A stretch of DNA of 64,000 nucleotides from the NCBI GenBank assembly GCA_001314905.1, contig LJZT01000010.1:1-64000 (forward strand), given 5' to 3'. A program made the translations under genes and the position numbers. Below the pieces are notes generated by a model that saw only the letters and a list, made by a program, of their open reading frames with translations, ran no database searches and was not told the origin of the DNA. Of this stretch, positions 19,929 through 29,125 are shown in pieces. This DNA comes from Phormidium sp. OSCR. Lineage in GTDB: Bacteria > Cyanobacteriota > Cyanobacteriia > Cyanobacteriales > Geitlerinemataceae. The stretch's first letter is position 1; each line of letters starts with the position of its first letter.

Positions 19929-21044
19929 ATGATTGAGCATGGTTTCACCTCCAGGATTTTGCAGATATTGGAGTCTCATTTTCAAAATCAAGGAGAGGCA
20001 AGGTTTCACTCTAGTGAACTCCTCCAGTATCTAAATATAAAAACAAAAGCCGCAAATAAAGGCTCAAAATCACGAGCTAGCTTCGGCAATATTTATGCAA
20101 TTTATGTGTTGATTGAAGACTATTTAAATCATGGATTTCAACTCAATAATACCTATCCAGCCTATGAGGGAGCACAGTACAGTTATCTCATGCGGCGACA
20201 GAGACAACTCCCCTTCGGAAGCAAACTGCAAAATCATGCTTTAAATCATCGGCTCAATCAAGAGTTTAAACGATATTTCCCCACATCCCCATTTACGCCA
20301 ATTTTAAGAGATAAGGAAACCCGTCGATATTGGTTTAATGAAGGACTGCTAACGTTTCAAGTTAATACGTCTGATATCAATATCGCTGAATCTGTCAAGG
20401 AAATTATTGAGGCTTACGTCGAAACCCGTCAAGATTCCTTCAAAAAATTCCTAGAGGATTGCCAGAAAATTATTCAAATCTCCGAAAATGATATTTCAGA
20501 AGCTGCTAACTTTATCCAAGAGTTACTGAAACCCAACGTTGATGCCAGAATTTTTGAGATTGTGAGTTATGCTATTTTAAAAGAGTATTATGCAGAGCAA
20601 GTCATCTATTGGGGCTGGTCCCTCGATGCCATTTTGCCTGAATCTCTACAGTTATATAAAACGGGTCGAACAAATGCTAATGATGGTGGCATAGATTTTG
20701 TCATGAAACCACTCGGAAAATTTTTCCAAGTGACAGAGACAATTGATATTGATAAAATTTTTTTAGATATTGATAAGGTTCAAAAATACCCTATTACATT
20801 TTTCATAAAAACTCATGAATCTATCGATAGAGTTAGGGAAATTATTCAGGAAAAAGCCATGGAAAAATACAGCATCACCAAAATTGTCGAACGTTATATG
20901 GAAGCGGTAGAAGAAGTGATTAATATTCCTACATTGCTGGACTATTTTCAAGTCTTGTTAAAGAATGATAAAGGTTCAACAGTAATTCAAGAGATAGATT
21001 CACAAAGTCGACTGGAGTTTGATTTAGACCGTTTTAATTCTTGA
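19929..21044 (+). CDS. Probable type II restriction endonuclease
   Basis: 371 residues with no match I can name, but its position 5 bp after a type II methyltransferase gene and its composition strongly suggest the partner nuclease. A candidate PD-(D/E)XK core is GGIDFVM followed by KFFQVTE: the Asp is present, while the usual ExK or QxK second half reads Q-V-T-E, so the active site is atypical or lies elsewhere. The N-terminal third (LQYLNIKTKAANKGSKSRAS) may bind DNA. Its codons share the AT-rich character of the methylase gene. Confidence 0.75.
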   Translation: MIEHGFTSRILQILESHFQNQGEARFHSSELLQYLNIKTKAANKGSKSRASFGNIYAIYVLIEDYLNHGFQLNNTYPAYEGAQYSYLMRRQRQLPFGSKLQNHALNHRLNQEFKRYFPTSPFTPILRDKETRRYWFNEGLLTFQVNTSDINIAESVKEIIEAYVETRQDSFKKFLEDCQKIIQISENDISEAANFIQELLKPNVDARIFEIVSYAILKEYYAEQVIYWGWSLDAILPESLQLYKTGRTNANDGGIDFVMKPLGKFFQVTETIDIDKIFLDIDKVQKYPITFFIKTHESIDRVREIIQEKAMEKYSITKIVERYMEAVEEVINIPTLLDYFQVLLKNDKGSTVIQEIDSQSRLEFDLDRFNS

Positions 21045-21093
21045 CACAACCACCTTTCCGTTGTCAGGCTCCTCCACCTGAATAGTTACGAAA

Positions 21094-21666
21094 TCAGTCT
21101 CCAAACGATCCTATTTTACTATGTGCTTTTTTTTGAGTAGATTTATTACGCGATTCGAGCACGAAATTGTTCCAATCCTGAAAAAGTTCTAAGGCTTTTT
21201 CGCCCCCGATGACTGTCATTGGTTGAAGCGTCCATTTTTCGTCCGGATCAAGGTACTTGTGAATCCAATTTACTCCAGCAATAAACATTGAACTATTAGC
21301 GGCTGCTGCGAAGGGCCATGAAACTTGAATGACTCCGGATATGCCGAATATCAACCCCAAAAGAAATCCTTGTACTTCGGGACTCCAATTGAACCACTCA
21401 CCACCCCGCCGATACTCAGCCAATGCTGCGTGAAGCTTATTTTCTGCTACTGTGCCTAGTAGCTTTGAATAAAAAAATAGATGTAATTGACTCGGAGACC
21501 CAGTGTTTAGGTTTGAAATGCGAGCAAGTGGTTGCGCCGATATACCAATTTTCACAGAATTAGGATCGTCACAATAAATTAAATACAGTCCTTTAACTGA
21601 ATTTTCATTTACGGAGTATCCTATTTCAGGACCAAAGACAACCCATTCCCGATCTAAATAGCTCAT
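21094..21666 (-). CDS. GIY-YIG nuclease-family protein (T5orf172/MUG113 type)
   Basis: 190 residues. The N-terminal half has GLYLIYCDDPNSVKIGISAQ, then PLARISNLNTG and AALAEYRRGGEWF. This is the pattern of the short GIY-YIG domains of the T5orf172/MUG113 group, with the Arg and downstream His/Glu expected for metal-dependent cleavage. Residues ~100-130 contain a hydrophobic stretch. The C-terminus is Lys/Ser-rich. It converges on the restriction gene with a 49-bp gap and closes the island. Function within the island is unknown. Confidence 0.75.
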   Translation of the reverse strand: MSYLDREWVVFGPEIGYSVNENSVKGLYLIYCDDPNSVKIGISAQPLARISNLNTGSPSQLHLFFYSKLLGTVAENKLHAALAEYRRGGEWFNWSPEVQGFLLGLIFGISGVIQVSWPFAAAANSSMFIAGVNWIHKYLDPDEKWTLQPMTVIGGEKALELFQDWNNFVLESRNKSTQKKAHSKIGSFGD

Positions 21667-21875
21667 GATCGATCTTTAATTTTGGACTTACGTGTAACTA
21701 TGTATCAGACCATAGGTGCAACATCCCCTCCCCTCAACAGAGTGTTGTCAAGCACTTGTGGTTTGTGGTCTGACTCAGGTGTTATGAGTAGTTATCCCGC
21801 ACCATCCAGATAATTCCCCGATTCAGGGACGTTTACCGCTTCCAGACAAAATCTGCCTCCCAGCGCCCCCCGTCT

Positions 21876-21910
21876 GGAGATGCAGGCGGGCCAGGCCCAC
21901 CTGAATCTCC
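21876..21910 (-). terminator. Hairpin downstream of pgk
   Basis: GGAGATGCAGG and CCTGAATCTCC pair with one mismatch, with GGCC/GGCC inside, starting 11 bp after the pgk stop. No T-run follows on the minus strand, so it may act as an RNA 3' stabiliser as much as a terminator. Confidence 0.45.
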
Positions 21911-21920
21911 AACAGTCACA

Positions 21921-23126
21921 TTAAGCGTCGTCGAGGGCAGCAATACCCGGTAGAACCTTCCCTTCGAGAAGTTCTAAACTGGCGCCGCCGCCCGTAGAAA
22001 TGTGGCTCATTTTCTCAGCCACACCCACTTTCTCCACAGCCGCCACCGAGTCACCACCACCGATAATTGTGATGGTTCCTTTCTCCGTTAAACCGGCGAG
22101 AGTTTGCGCGATCGCCTCAGTCCCTTTCGCGAACTTATCAAACTCAAACACGCCCATCGGACCATTCCAAATCACCGATTTGCACTGTTCCAAAGCTGCT
22201 TGGAAGGTTTTAATAGAATCCGGGCCAATATCTAACCCCATCCAACCATCGGGAATCGACTCAACGGCAACAGTTTGGTCATTGGCATCTGGGGCAAAGT
22301 TATCGGCAACCACCACATCGGTGGGCAGTAATAACTCAACCCCGCGTTCCTTGGCTTTGGCTTCTAAGGACTTGGCCAATTCCAATTTGTCTTCTTCCAC
22401 CAAAGACTTACCAACACTCAAGCCTCGGGCTTTATAGAAGGTGAAAATCATGCCGCCACCGATGAACAGCTTGTCCACCTTCTCTAACAGCGTATCAATC
22501 ACCCCAATCTTACTCGAGACTTTCGAGCCACCGACGATCGCCGCCAAAGGACGTTGGGGATTCTCAATGGCATTTTGCAGGAATTGCAGTTCCTTCTCAA
22601 TCAGATAGCCCGCCACACAGGTATCGACATACTTCGTCACCCCTTCCGTCGAGGCGTGGGCGCGGTGGGCGGTTCCGAAGGCATCATTAACATAAACATC
22701 GGCCAAGTCTCCCAATTGTTTAGCAAACTCAGGATCATTGGCTTCTTCCCCAGCATGGAAGCGGGCGTTCTCCAGTAGCAAAACATCCCCATCAGCGAGA
22801 CTGTCCACGGCGGCTTTCACCCCATCCCCGACACAGTCATCGCATTTGGTAACCTTTTTACCTAGCAGGTCCGACAGACGCACTCCCACCGGAGTTAGAC
22901 GCATCGACTCATTAACCTGGCCTTTGGGGCGGCCGAAGTGACTGATGAGGATGACTTTCGCGCCTTTACCCGTCAAGTCGAGAATCGTGGGCAGGGCCGC
23001 GCGAATCCGGGTATCATCGGTGATTTTACCCGTATCATCGAGGGGGACGTTGAAATCCGCACGGACGAGGACACGCTTACCGGATAACTCGGCTGAGGAC
23101 AAATTGGCGACAGTTTTCTTAGACAC
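21921..23126 (-). CDS. pgk: Phosphoglycerate kinase
   Basis: Glycolytic and Calvin-cycle enzyme interconverting 1,3-bisphosphoglycerate plus ADP with 3-phosphoglycerate plus ATP. It is full length at 401 residues, with [17 protein letters not shown], the substrate Arg region and the C-terminal [11 protein letters not shown] nucleotide segment. The start is a GTG at 23126: AGGAG lies 8 nt upstream and the family's N-terminus (SKKTVANL) begins right there. It has its own 286-bp upstream region shared with the divergent universal stress gene. Confidence 0.97.
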   Translation of the reverse strand: MSKKTVANLSSAELSGKRVLVRADFNVPLDDTGKITDDTRIRAALPTILDLTGKGAKVILISHFGRPKGQVNESMRLTPVGVRLSDLLGKKVTKCDDCVGDGVKAAVDSLADGDVLLLENARFHAGEEANDPEFAKQLGDLADVYVNDAFGTAHRAHASTEGVTKYVDTCVAGYLIEKELQFLQNAIENPQRPLAAIVGGSKVSSKIGVIDTLLEKVDKLFIGGGMIFTFYKARGLSVGKSLVEEDKLELAKSLEAKAKERGVELLLPTDVVVADNFAPDANDQTVAVESIPDGWMGLDIGPDSIKTFQAALEQCKSVIWNGPMGVFEFDKFAKGTEAIAQTLAGLTEKGTITIIGGGDSVAAVEKVGVAEKMSHISTGGGASLELLEGKVLPGIAALDDA

Positions 23127-23412
23127 GTATGATCTCCTAAATTCTTAATGGCTAATTCTCGACGGCTAGACATGACCGTAGGCCTCGATCCCAGGGGATG
23201 TCGAGGCTCAGCTTGAGACTTGCAACCGAGATAATTCTACCAAAGCCTTGTCCGTCTCAGGAGGCGATCGCCCCAGGGATAGCTTGCAAACTGTGAAGTC
23301 TTCGGGGCGATCGCCAGATAATCTGAGACAATTGGGCGTAGGGGTGGATCGACCCTATCCCCAAACTCGGGATACTCACCCCGAACAATCGGGTTCACAA
23401 CAAGAGATGACC

Positions 23413-23817
23413 ATGTTTAAGAGTGTATTATTCCCGGTCGATGGTAGCCGCGAATCCCGTGAGGCGGCGGTGGTTGTCGCCGATCTCGTCAAAACCTATC
23501 ACGCCAAACTCACCATTCTCTCAGTGGTGGAACCCCCCGAAGAGGGACAACCCCCCAGTGCCAGTAACTCCCCTGAAGCGATCGCCAATCTCCTCAAAAG
23601 CGCCCAGGAGGTGTTCGCCCAGCAAGGTATTGAAGCTGAAGCCATTGAACGACAAGGGAAGGCCGCCTTCACCATTTGCGATGTGGCCGATGAACTGGAT
23701 ATGGATTTGATTGTCATGGGGAGTCGTGGCACCGGGTTAACCGATGAAGGGGCCGCTGAAAGCGTCACCAATCTCACGATTAACCTCTCTCCCTGCGCCG
23801 TGTTGGTGGTTCCCTAA
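23413..23817 (+). CDS. Universal stress protein (UspA family)
   Basis: 134 residues from the ATG at 23413 (MFKSVLFPVDGSRES). The frame stays open upstream, but that part contains HIP1 octamers and has no homology. Rossmann-like Usp fold with the C-terminal nucleotide motif region MGSRGTGLTDEG and the closing SPCAVLVVP strand. Members bind ATP or sense stress; the target is unknown. Its stop overlaps the start of ylqF (TAATG), so the two are translationally coupled. Confidence 0.92.
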   Translation: MFKSVLFPVDGSRESREAAVVVADLVKTYHAKLTILSVVEPPEEGQPPSASNSPEAIANLLKSAQEVFAQQGIEAEAIERQGKAAFTICDVADELDMDLIVMGSRGTGLTDEGAAESVTNLTINLSPCAVLVVP

Positions 23818-24689
23818 TGGCAGCAATTCAATGGTATCCGGGCCATATCGCCCGGGCAGAACGACAACTCAAGGAACAACTCAACCGCGTCGATGTGGTG
23901 TTAGAGGTTCGCGATGCCCGCATTCCTCTGGCTACCCATCATCCTCAGTTAGAGGGCTGGTTGAAAGACAAGGCCCGGGTTTTGGTTCTCAATCGTATGG
24001 ATATGATTTCTCCGGCGGTTCAGGAGGCTTGGCAGGCGTGGTTTCGCGATCGCGACGAAGTGCCCTATTTCACCGATGCCCGCCAGGGGAAAGGGGTGTC
24101 TCAGGTGGCCCGGGCCGCCGAAACAGCCGGTTCTGGAGTCAACGAACGGCGCATCTCCCGAGGAATGCGCCCTCGCCCCATTCGGGCCGTGGTGATTGGC
24201 TTCCCCAATGTGGGCAAATCCGCCCTCATTAACCGCCTCTTGCGGCGTAAAGTCGTCGAAAGTGCCAGACGGGCTGGGGTGACTCGTAAGTTGCGCTGGG
24301 TGCGTTTGAGCGATCGCCCCGGTAAGTCTGCCAATCTGGAAATTCTCGATGCCCCCGGTATCATCCCTTGGCGCTTGGATAATCAGGAGAATGCCGTCAA
24401 ACTCGCCATTTGCGAGGATATCGGCGAAGCCTCTTATGATAATCAGCGCGTGGCGGCGATGATGGTGGATTTGATGACTCAATTACCGGAGTTAGCCGGC
24501 CAACAGCCCCCCTCAGAACTGCTGCGCGATCGCTATGGCCTGAATCCCCAAAACATGACTGGGGAGTCCTATCTGACTCAATTAGGGGGCGATCGCCATC
24601 AAGGGGATATCGAACGGGCCGCCTGCGAACTTCTCAACGACTTTCGCAAAGGAACCCTTGGCAAAATTCCCCTAGAATTGCCCGTTTGA
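23817..24689 (+). CDS. ylqF: Ribosome biogenesis GTPase YlqF/RbgA
   Basis: Circularly permuted GTPase that acts late in assembly of the 50S subunit. In 290 residues the G motifs come in the permuted order: G4 NRMD (59-62) first, then G1 GFPNVGKS (128-135) and G3 DAPG. The N-terminal WYPGHIARAERQL is a hallmark of YlqF. The C-terminal helical domain ends with FRKGTLGKIPLE. It is coupled to the stress protein gene upstream and followed by a hairpin. Confidence 0.94.
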   Translation: MAAIQWYPGHIARAERQLKEQLNRVDVVLEVRDARIPLATHHPQLEGWLKDKARVLVLNRMDMISPAVQEAWQAWFRDRDEVPYFTDARQGKGVSQVARAAETAGSGVNERRISRGMRPRPIRAVVIGFPNVGKSALINRLLRRKVVESARRAGVTRKLRWVRLSDRPGKSANLEILDAPGIIPWRLDNQENAVKLAICEDIGEASYDNQRVAAMMVDLMTQLPELAGQQPPSELLRDRYGLNPQNMTGESYLTQLGGDRHQGDIERAACELLNDFRKGTLGKIPLELPV

Positions 24690-24696
24690 GGGGATT

Positions 24697-24732
24697 CAGA
24701 CACCCGGTGTCCGCCAAGACACCAGGTGTCTG
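24697..24732. terminator. Hairpin between ylqF and the EF-G-like gene
   Basis: CAGACACCCGGTGTC and GACACCAGGTGTCTG form a 15-bp stem with one mismatch around a 6-nt loop; each arm is itself nearly palindromic. It lies between two convergent genes, so it may terminate both. There is no strong T-run on either side. Confidence 0.55.
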
Positions 24733-24745
24733 GATGAGGGCAATT

Positions 24746-26767
24746 CTAGCCCTCCTGCTGAGTGAGAACCTGTTTAGCCAGCTTATCGGGGACCGGTTCG
24801 AGGCGATCGTACTGCCAACGATAACTCCCCACTCCCATCGTGGCCGATCGCAACTCCACAATCAAATCCTGCATTTGAGCCTGAGGGAAATAAGCCGAGA
24901 TTTTATCCCAACCGGGCCAGCCTTCATAGCCCTCATAGCCGAGAATCTGACCGCGATTGGTGCTAATCACCTGTAACACCTTGGAGGTGGACTCACTGGG
25001 GCTATAAATCTCCACCGACAAAATCGGTTCCAAGAGAGTCGGTTGACATTGCACCATCCCCGTTTGCATCGCCACCCGGGCCGCCTGCTTAAAGGCCTGT
25101 TCCGAACTATCCACGCTGTGATAGGACCCATTGGTGAGAGTCACCGCCACATCCACCACCGGGAAGCCTAACGGTCCCTGGGCCAGATACTCGCGTACGC
25201 CCGTTTCCACCCCAGGGATATATTGCTTGGGAACCGCCCCCCCGACAATGGTTTCACTAAACCGGAACCCCTCACCGCGAGGGAGTGGCGCAATATCCAA
25301 ATAGACATCACCAAACTGGCCATGACCGCCACTTTGGTGTTTATAGCGACCGTGAACCGACTCCACCGCCTGGCGCACCGTTTCTTTGTACTGAATCTTG
25401 GGCGGCTGTCCCGTCATGGGCAAATTGTACTTACGCCGCAGGCGATCGAGAGCCACCTGAAGGTGAATCTCACCCTGGCCCCACAGCAGAATTTCATGGG
25501 TATCGCCCTGTTGTTCCCAGGTGAGAGCGGGATCTTCTTCGACGAGTTTCGTTAAGGCCCCACTGACTTTTACCTCATCCTTGCGATTCTCCGGGGTAAT
25601 GGCCAAACCATACACCGCCGGACGTTGTTCAGCCCGAGGTAACTCCACCGTTCCCTCAGGGCTGAGGGTATCCCCAGTTTGCACCTCATCGAGTCGCCCC
25701 AGAGCCACAATTTCACCAATCTGAGCCGTTTGCACGCTCTTCTGTTCGCTTCCCATGAGACGATATACGCCCCCGACGCGGGTTCCGTTGAGGGTCATTC
25801 CTTCGTTTAAGGTTCCATTCCAAACCCGAACTAGGGACTGTTTTCCCCCCTGGGCGCTGTAATAGGTTTTCAGAACTTGGGCGATGACCTGATCGGACTT
25901 GGCTTTGACGCCCCGGCGTTTGGCGGTTTCACTCGGTTCTGGGGTTTCTTTCGCCAACGCGTCGAGAAGATGGCGCACGCCATAATCCTCTGTGGCGACA
26001 CCCAAAAAGACAGGAACAATGAGATCCGCGCTCAGTTCCATTTTCAGGTCTTTGACAATCTCGGCCTGGGAGGGGTCGATATCTTCTAGGATTTCTTCAA
26101 GGAGGCGATCGTCAAAGTCCGCCAGTCCCTCTAACATTTCTTGACGGGCGGCCTGTTCTTCGGCTTTTAAGTCATCGGGTAGAGGAATAGGATCCGAGGG
26201 AGCGCCTGGATGGAATTGAAAGGCTTGTTCGCTGACTAAATCAATAAATCCCGTCACGGTGTCCCCTTTGTAAATGGGGTATTGATGAGGAATCAGGGGA
26301 CGAGAGGAGATCGATCCCAAGGCTTGTAAAATTTCACTGAACTTAGAACTTGGGCGATCCATCTTGTTAATAAACAAGAGATGGGGAATCTGCCAGTCAT
26401 CGAGAAGCTTAAACAGCGGTGCGAGGGTTAAGACTCGGCTGACATCCGGTTCACAGACAATGACGGCGGCCCCGACACCAATCAGGGCGTTGGCGGTTTC
26501 TTGGCTAAATTCAATGGAACCGGGACAATCGAGGAGGGTGAATTGAATATCTCCATGCTGAGTGTAGGCGCTTGACACCTCGACACTCATGTTTCGCTGT
26601 TGCGCTTCGGGAGTATTGTCCCCAATGGTGGTTCCATCGCCAACGCGTCCTTTACGGGAAATGGCCCCCGTCACGGAGAGGAGACTTTCGAGGAGAGTCG
26701 TTTTCCCACTCAGGTAGGGACCAACAAGAGCAATATTACGCCAGGCAGAAGATTGGGTCGGGGTCAT
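24746..26767 (-). CDS. Elongation factor G-like GTPase (EF-G paralogue)
   Basis: 673 residues from the ATG at 26767; an ATG at 26794 would add nine. Translational-GTPase layout: G1 GPYLSGKT, G3 DCPG, G4 NKMD, then EF-G domains II-V, including HGRYKHQSGGHGQFGDV in domain IV. It differs from true EF-G in the relaxed P-loop (GPYLSGKT instead of AHIDAGKT) and low similarity in domain IV, so it belongs to the EF-G-like group found beside the normal factor in many cyanobacteria. Its role is unknown; ribosome recycling, tetracycline-resistance-like or stress functions have been suggested for relatives. Confidence 0.88.
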   Translation of the reverse strand: MTPTQSSAWRNIALVGPYLSGKTTLLESLLSVTGAISRKGRVGDGTTIGDNTPEAQQRNMSVEVSSAYTQHGDIQFTLLDCPGSIEFSQETANALIGVGAAVIVCEPDVSRVLTLAPLFKLLDDWQIPHLLFINKMDRPSSKFSEILQALGSISSRPLIPHQYPIYKGDTVTGFIDLVSEQAFQFHPGAPSDPIPLPDDLKAEEQAARQEMLEGLADFDDRLLEEILEDIDPSQAEIVKDLKMELSADLIVPVFLGVATEDYGVRHLLDALAKETPEPSETAKRRGVKAKSDQVIAQVLKTYYSAQGGKQSLVRVWNGTLNEGMTLNGTRVGGVYRLMGSEQKSVQTAQIGEIVALGRLDEVQTGDTLSPEGTVELPRAEQRPAVYGLAITPENRKDEVKVSGALTKLVEEDPALTWEQQGDTHEILLWGQGEIHLQVALDRLRRKYNLPMTGQPPKIQYKETVRQAVESVHGRYKHQSGGHGQFGDVYLDIAPLPRGEGFRFSETIVGGAVPKQYIPGVETGVREYLAQGPLGFPVVDVAVTLTNGSYHSVDSSEQAFKQAARVAMQTGMVQCQPTLLEPILSVEIYSPSESTSKVLQVISTNRGQILGYEGYEGWPGWDKISAYFPQAQMQDLIVELRSATMGVGSYRWQYDRLEPVPDKLAKQVLTQQEG

Positions 26768-26853
26768 AGTATCGAGTAAAGGAGACCGTTTCATTTGATT
26801 ATGGAATGGTCTTCCCTCGGGGTCCTCGATTGTTTAGAAAACTTTTAGAAACT

Positions 26854-26887
26854 CCGGGCTGATGGGGCGATCGCCTCATCAACCCGG
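26854..26887 (-). terminator. HIP1-centred hairpin downstream of patX
   Basis: CCGGGCTGATGGGGCGA is answered by TCGCCTCATCAACCCGG. The only two mismatches would be G-U pairs in RNA. The centre is the HIP1 octamer GCGATCGC. It lies 57 bp after the patX stop on that strand and probably ends its transcript; there is no T-run. Confidence 0.45.
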
Positions 26888-26943
26888 ATAACCACGTGAC
26901 TGGAGTTGGCGATCGCCCCAGGATGTGGATGAACGGCAAATTC

Positions 26944-27180
26944 CTAACTCTCAACGTTGATCAAAGATTCTCCCATGTCGAGTCCAGTATGATTCGATTG
27001 AAAGCGCCGACGACCACTGCCACGATGAGGTTGGACTTCATCTTTTTGTTCAGTTTGAGCTGACAGAAAACCGCGATAGGCGACAGAATCAAACTCAGTA
27101 GATTTCGAGGACTGGCTGAAGTTGGCGAAGGAAGACCCTAAGCCCAAAAGTAAAGCGGACAGAACCAAAGAACTACGCAT
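26944..27180 (-). CDS. patX: PatX-like precursor of an RGSGR peptide (HetR inhibitor)
   Basis: 78-residue protein with a signal peptide (residues 1-20, hydrophobic core LVLSALLLGLG) and the pentapeptide RGSGR at 53-57, preceded by His (HRGSGR) and followed by Arg-Arg. PatX proteins, known across filamentous cyanobacteria, have this layout. Their processed peptide binds HetR and blocks its DNA binding, patterning heterocysts in species that make them. The RGSGR codons are at 27010-27024. The tail after the motif (residues 59-78) is longer than in PatS. It is 57 bp downstream of a flavoprotein gene. HetR itself is not in the window. Call based on size, signal peptide and motif. Confidence 0.85.
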   Translation of the reverse strand: MRSSLVLSALLLGLGSSFANFSQSSKSTEFDSVAYRGFLSAQTEQKDEVQPHRGSGRRRFQSNHTGLDMGESLINVES

Positions 27181-27237
27181 AATCGGAAGAAGCTGTTTCA
27201 GGTACTTAGTTCCTGTTACAGATTTCCGATGGGGCGA

Positions 27238-28983
27238 TCAGGAGGAAATTCCTTCAAGTCGTAACCATTGTCCTGAGGGGTTGAAATATCCCCAGCCTGA
27301 AAGCTGATGATGATTGGGGTAGCTTTGTAACTGTCGCTCAACGGTCGGATGTAAGGTCACCAGTTTCCAGGTGCGATCGCCGATCTGAATTTGATAGTCT
27401 TGATCTCCGAGTCGCTCAACTCGCCCGGATATCGTCTGGGCTTGGGGATCTCGCCGCATCACAGCCGGCCCGGCGGGATGATACCCTGTGGCGGGATAGT
27501 CCTGTGGCTGATTGAGATAATAGCGTTGCCAATGTCGCCAATCGGGGTCATCGAGAAGGGAGTCAAACAGGGGAATGACCGCAGCGGGGGCCTGTTGATC
27601 GCTCAGTAAGGCCTCTTGCAGCAGACGCACGGGTAACTCTCGCGGTTGACAGCGATGCTGGATACAGAGGGCGGCTGCGAGTCCGGCGGCTTGTCCGATA
27701 TTCATCACCAGGGGCTGCAAGCGAGTACAGCCATTGGCAATGTGGGAGACGGAGATGTTTTTCTCACAGGCCAAGAAGCCATCTATCTCTACCGGAATCA
27801 GGCAGCGGTAGGGAAGGGAAAAGGGGGTTCCGGTCCAGCGCCCTCCCCAGTGTAAGGATTTGGATTGAACCTGAAAGGGCCAATCAGGATAATGATGGTC
27901 GTTGGCATAATTGCCGATGGCGATCGCCTCAACTCCCTGTTCTCCGATGGGTAAAGGGGCGACTTGTCCCCCCAACTGGGGCAAAATATCTTGTTCACAG
28001 ACCGTTGTCAGTCCCAGCAAGCGGCGACTTTCCCGGAAATAGGGATGAAGGGCTAACCCCGAGGCAGCCTGGGGAAATAGCCCTTCAGCGAAGCCATAGC
28101 GTCGCCCCAGTCGCCGTTGTAGGAAACGGGCAAAGCTCTGAGTTCGCCATTGGGCCTCTTGTAAACAGTCGCGCCGGGTTTGGGGGGATTCAATCAGCCG
28201 TTGCAGATTCACGCCATAGTCGTTGCCCTTGTGGGGCCAGTTGAGCATGAGGCGATGGCCCGGCAGGCGGCCATAGTTGAGGAAGCGTTCTAAGCCATGG
28301 TTCTCCCAAGCCCCGAGAAAGTCTGAGGCTGAATCCCCTGGAGGGGCGGCAATTTCTGGGGCCACGGCTCCCTCGCCATAGTCCTGCAATACTCCCACCC
28401 AGGTCAGGGCCTGGACGGGATAGCGGGCTGTATTGGGGTTGGGGCCGTCTGGGGCGCTGGGTTCGTTGAACTGCGATCGCCAGTCCCAACCCCAGCGATG
28501 GGGAATCTCGGCTAAGGCCAACAGGTCCCCGAGTTCTGTACCATCGAGGATGATCTCGGCACTGACGTCACAGTGGTCAAAGGCGACGGCCCGGACGCGA
28601 TTGTTCTCGACGGTGACTCCTTGGGGCGTTTGTCCACAAATCCAATGCAGGTTGGGCAAGGCGTTAACCCAATCCTGGAAAATTTGCGCGCCAATGGCTG
28701 GGTTAAAGGTAAAGAAACTCACCCAGCCCCAATCGAGGCCACCGGGTTGACGGCGTTGCAGTTCTCGCAAAAATTGCCCCCAGAGTCCCGTTTGCCACGC
28801 TAACAGTTCGTTGCCATCGGGGGCGCTGACGCCGGCAGCGGTGAGCATTCCTCCCAGCCAGGGAAATTCACTGATGAGGAGGGTGTTGACCCCCTGTCGC
28901 GCAGCTTGGATGGCGGCGGCGGTTCCCCCGGTTCCCCCTCCCACAACTAAGACATCTACGGTATGGCGATCGCGTGGGGGCAT
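27238..28983 (-). CDS. FAD-dependent oxidoreductase (FAD_oxidored family)
   Basis: 581-residue flavoprotein with the N-terminal VDVLVVGGGTGGTAAAIQAA dinucleotide motif, an E-F-P-W-L-GG-ML segment typical of the FAD_oxidored family, and a C-terminal IGQAAGLAAALC helix that closes over FAD. Relatives are annotated vaguely (xanthan lyase-related or succinate dehydrogenase-like) and the substrate is unknown. The start MPPRDRH lies just after a heptamer repeat array. Confidence 0.85.
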   Translation of the reverse strand: MPPRDRHTVDVLVVGGGTGGTAAAIQAARQGVNTLLISEFPWLGGMLTAAGVSAPDGNELLAWQTGLWGQFLRELQRRQPGGLDWGWVSFFTFNPAIGAQIFQDWVNALPNLHWICGQTPQGVTVENNRVRAVAFDHCDVSAEIILDGTELGDLLALAEIPHRWGWDWRSQFNEPSAPDGPNPNTARYPVQALTWVGVLQDYGEGAVAPEIAAPPGDSASDFLGAWENHGLERFLNYGRLPGHRLMLNWPHKGNDYGVNLQRLIESPQTRRDCLQEAQWRTQSFARFLQRRLGRRYGFAEGLFPQAASGLALHPYFRESRRLLGLTTVCEQDILPQLGGQVAPLPIGEQGVEAIAIGNYANDHHYPDWPFQVQSKSLHWGGRWTGTPFSLPYRCLIPVEIDGFLACEKNISVSHIANGCTRLQPLVMNIGQAAGLAAALCIQHRCQPRELPVRLLQEALLSDQQAPAAVIPLFDSLLDDPDWRHWQRYYLNQPQDYPATGYHPAGPAVMRRDPQAQTISGRVERLGDQDYQIQIGDRTWKLVTLHPTVERQLQSYPNHHQLSGWGYFNPSGQWLRLEGISS

Positions 28984-28989
28984 AGAAGT

Positions 28990-29055
28990 GAATAGTTAAT
29001 AGTTAATAGTTAATAGTTAATGGGGAATGGGGAATGGGGAATGGGGAACAGGGGG
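28990..29055. repeat. Heptamer tandem repeats (STRR type)
   Basis: Four copies of the 7-mer TAATAGT pass directly into about four copies of GGGGAAT, then GGGGAACA. It lies immediately upstream of the flavoprotein start codon. Two different 7-mers fused in one array, as at 1.5 kb. Confidence 0.88.
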
Positions 29056-29125
29056 AAGCCTCCCTTAACTTCGACGGTGGAGGGAAAAACTCACGTAGGG
29101 GCAATTCCTGGTGGCGCTGGTGAAG

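Noticed and set aside
23248-23412. Upstream extension of the universal stress protein
   Set aside because: The added 55 residues have no homology and come from HIP1-rich intergenic DNA; the family start MFK at 23413 fits.
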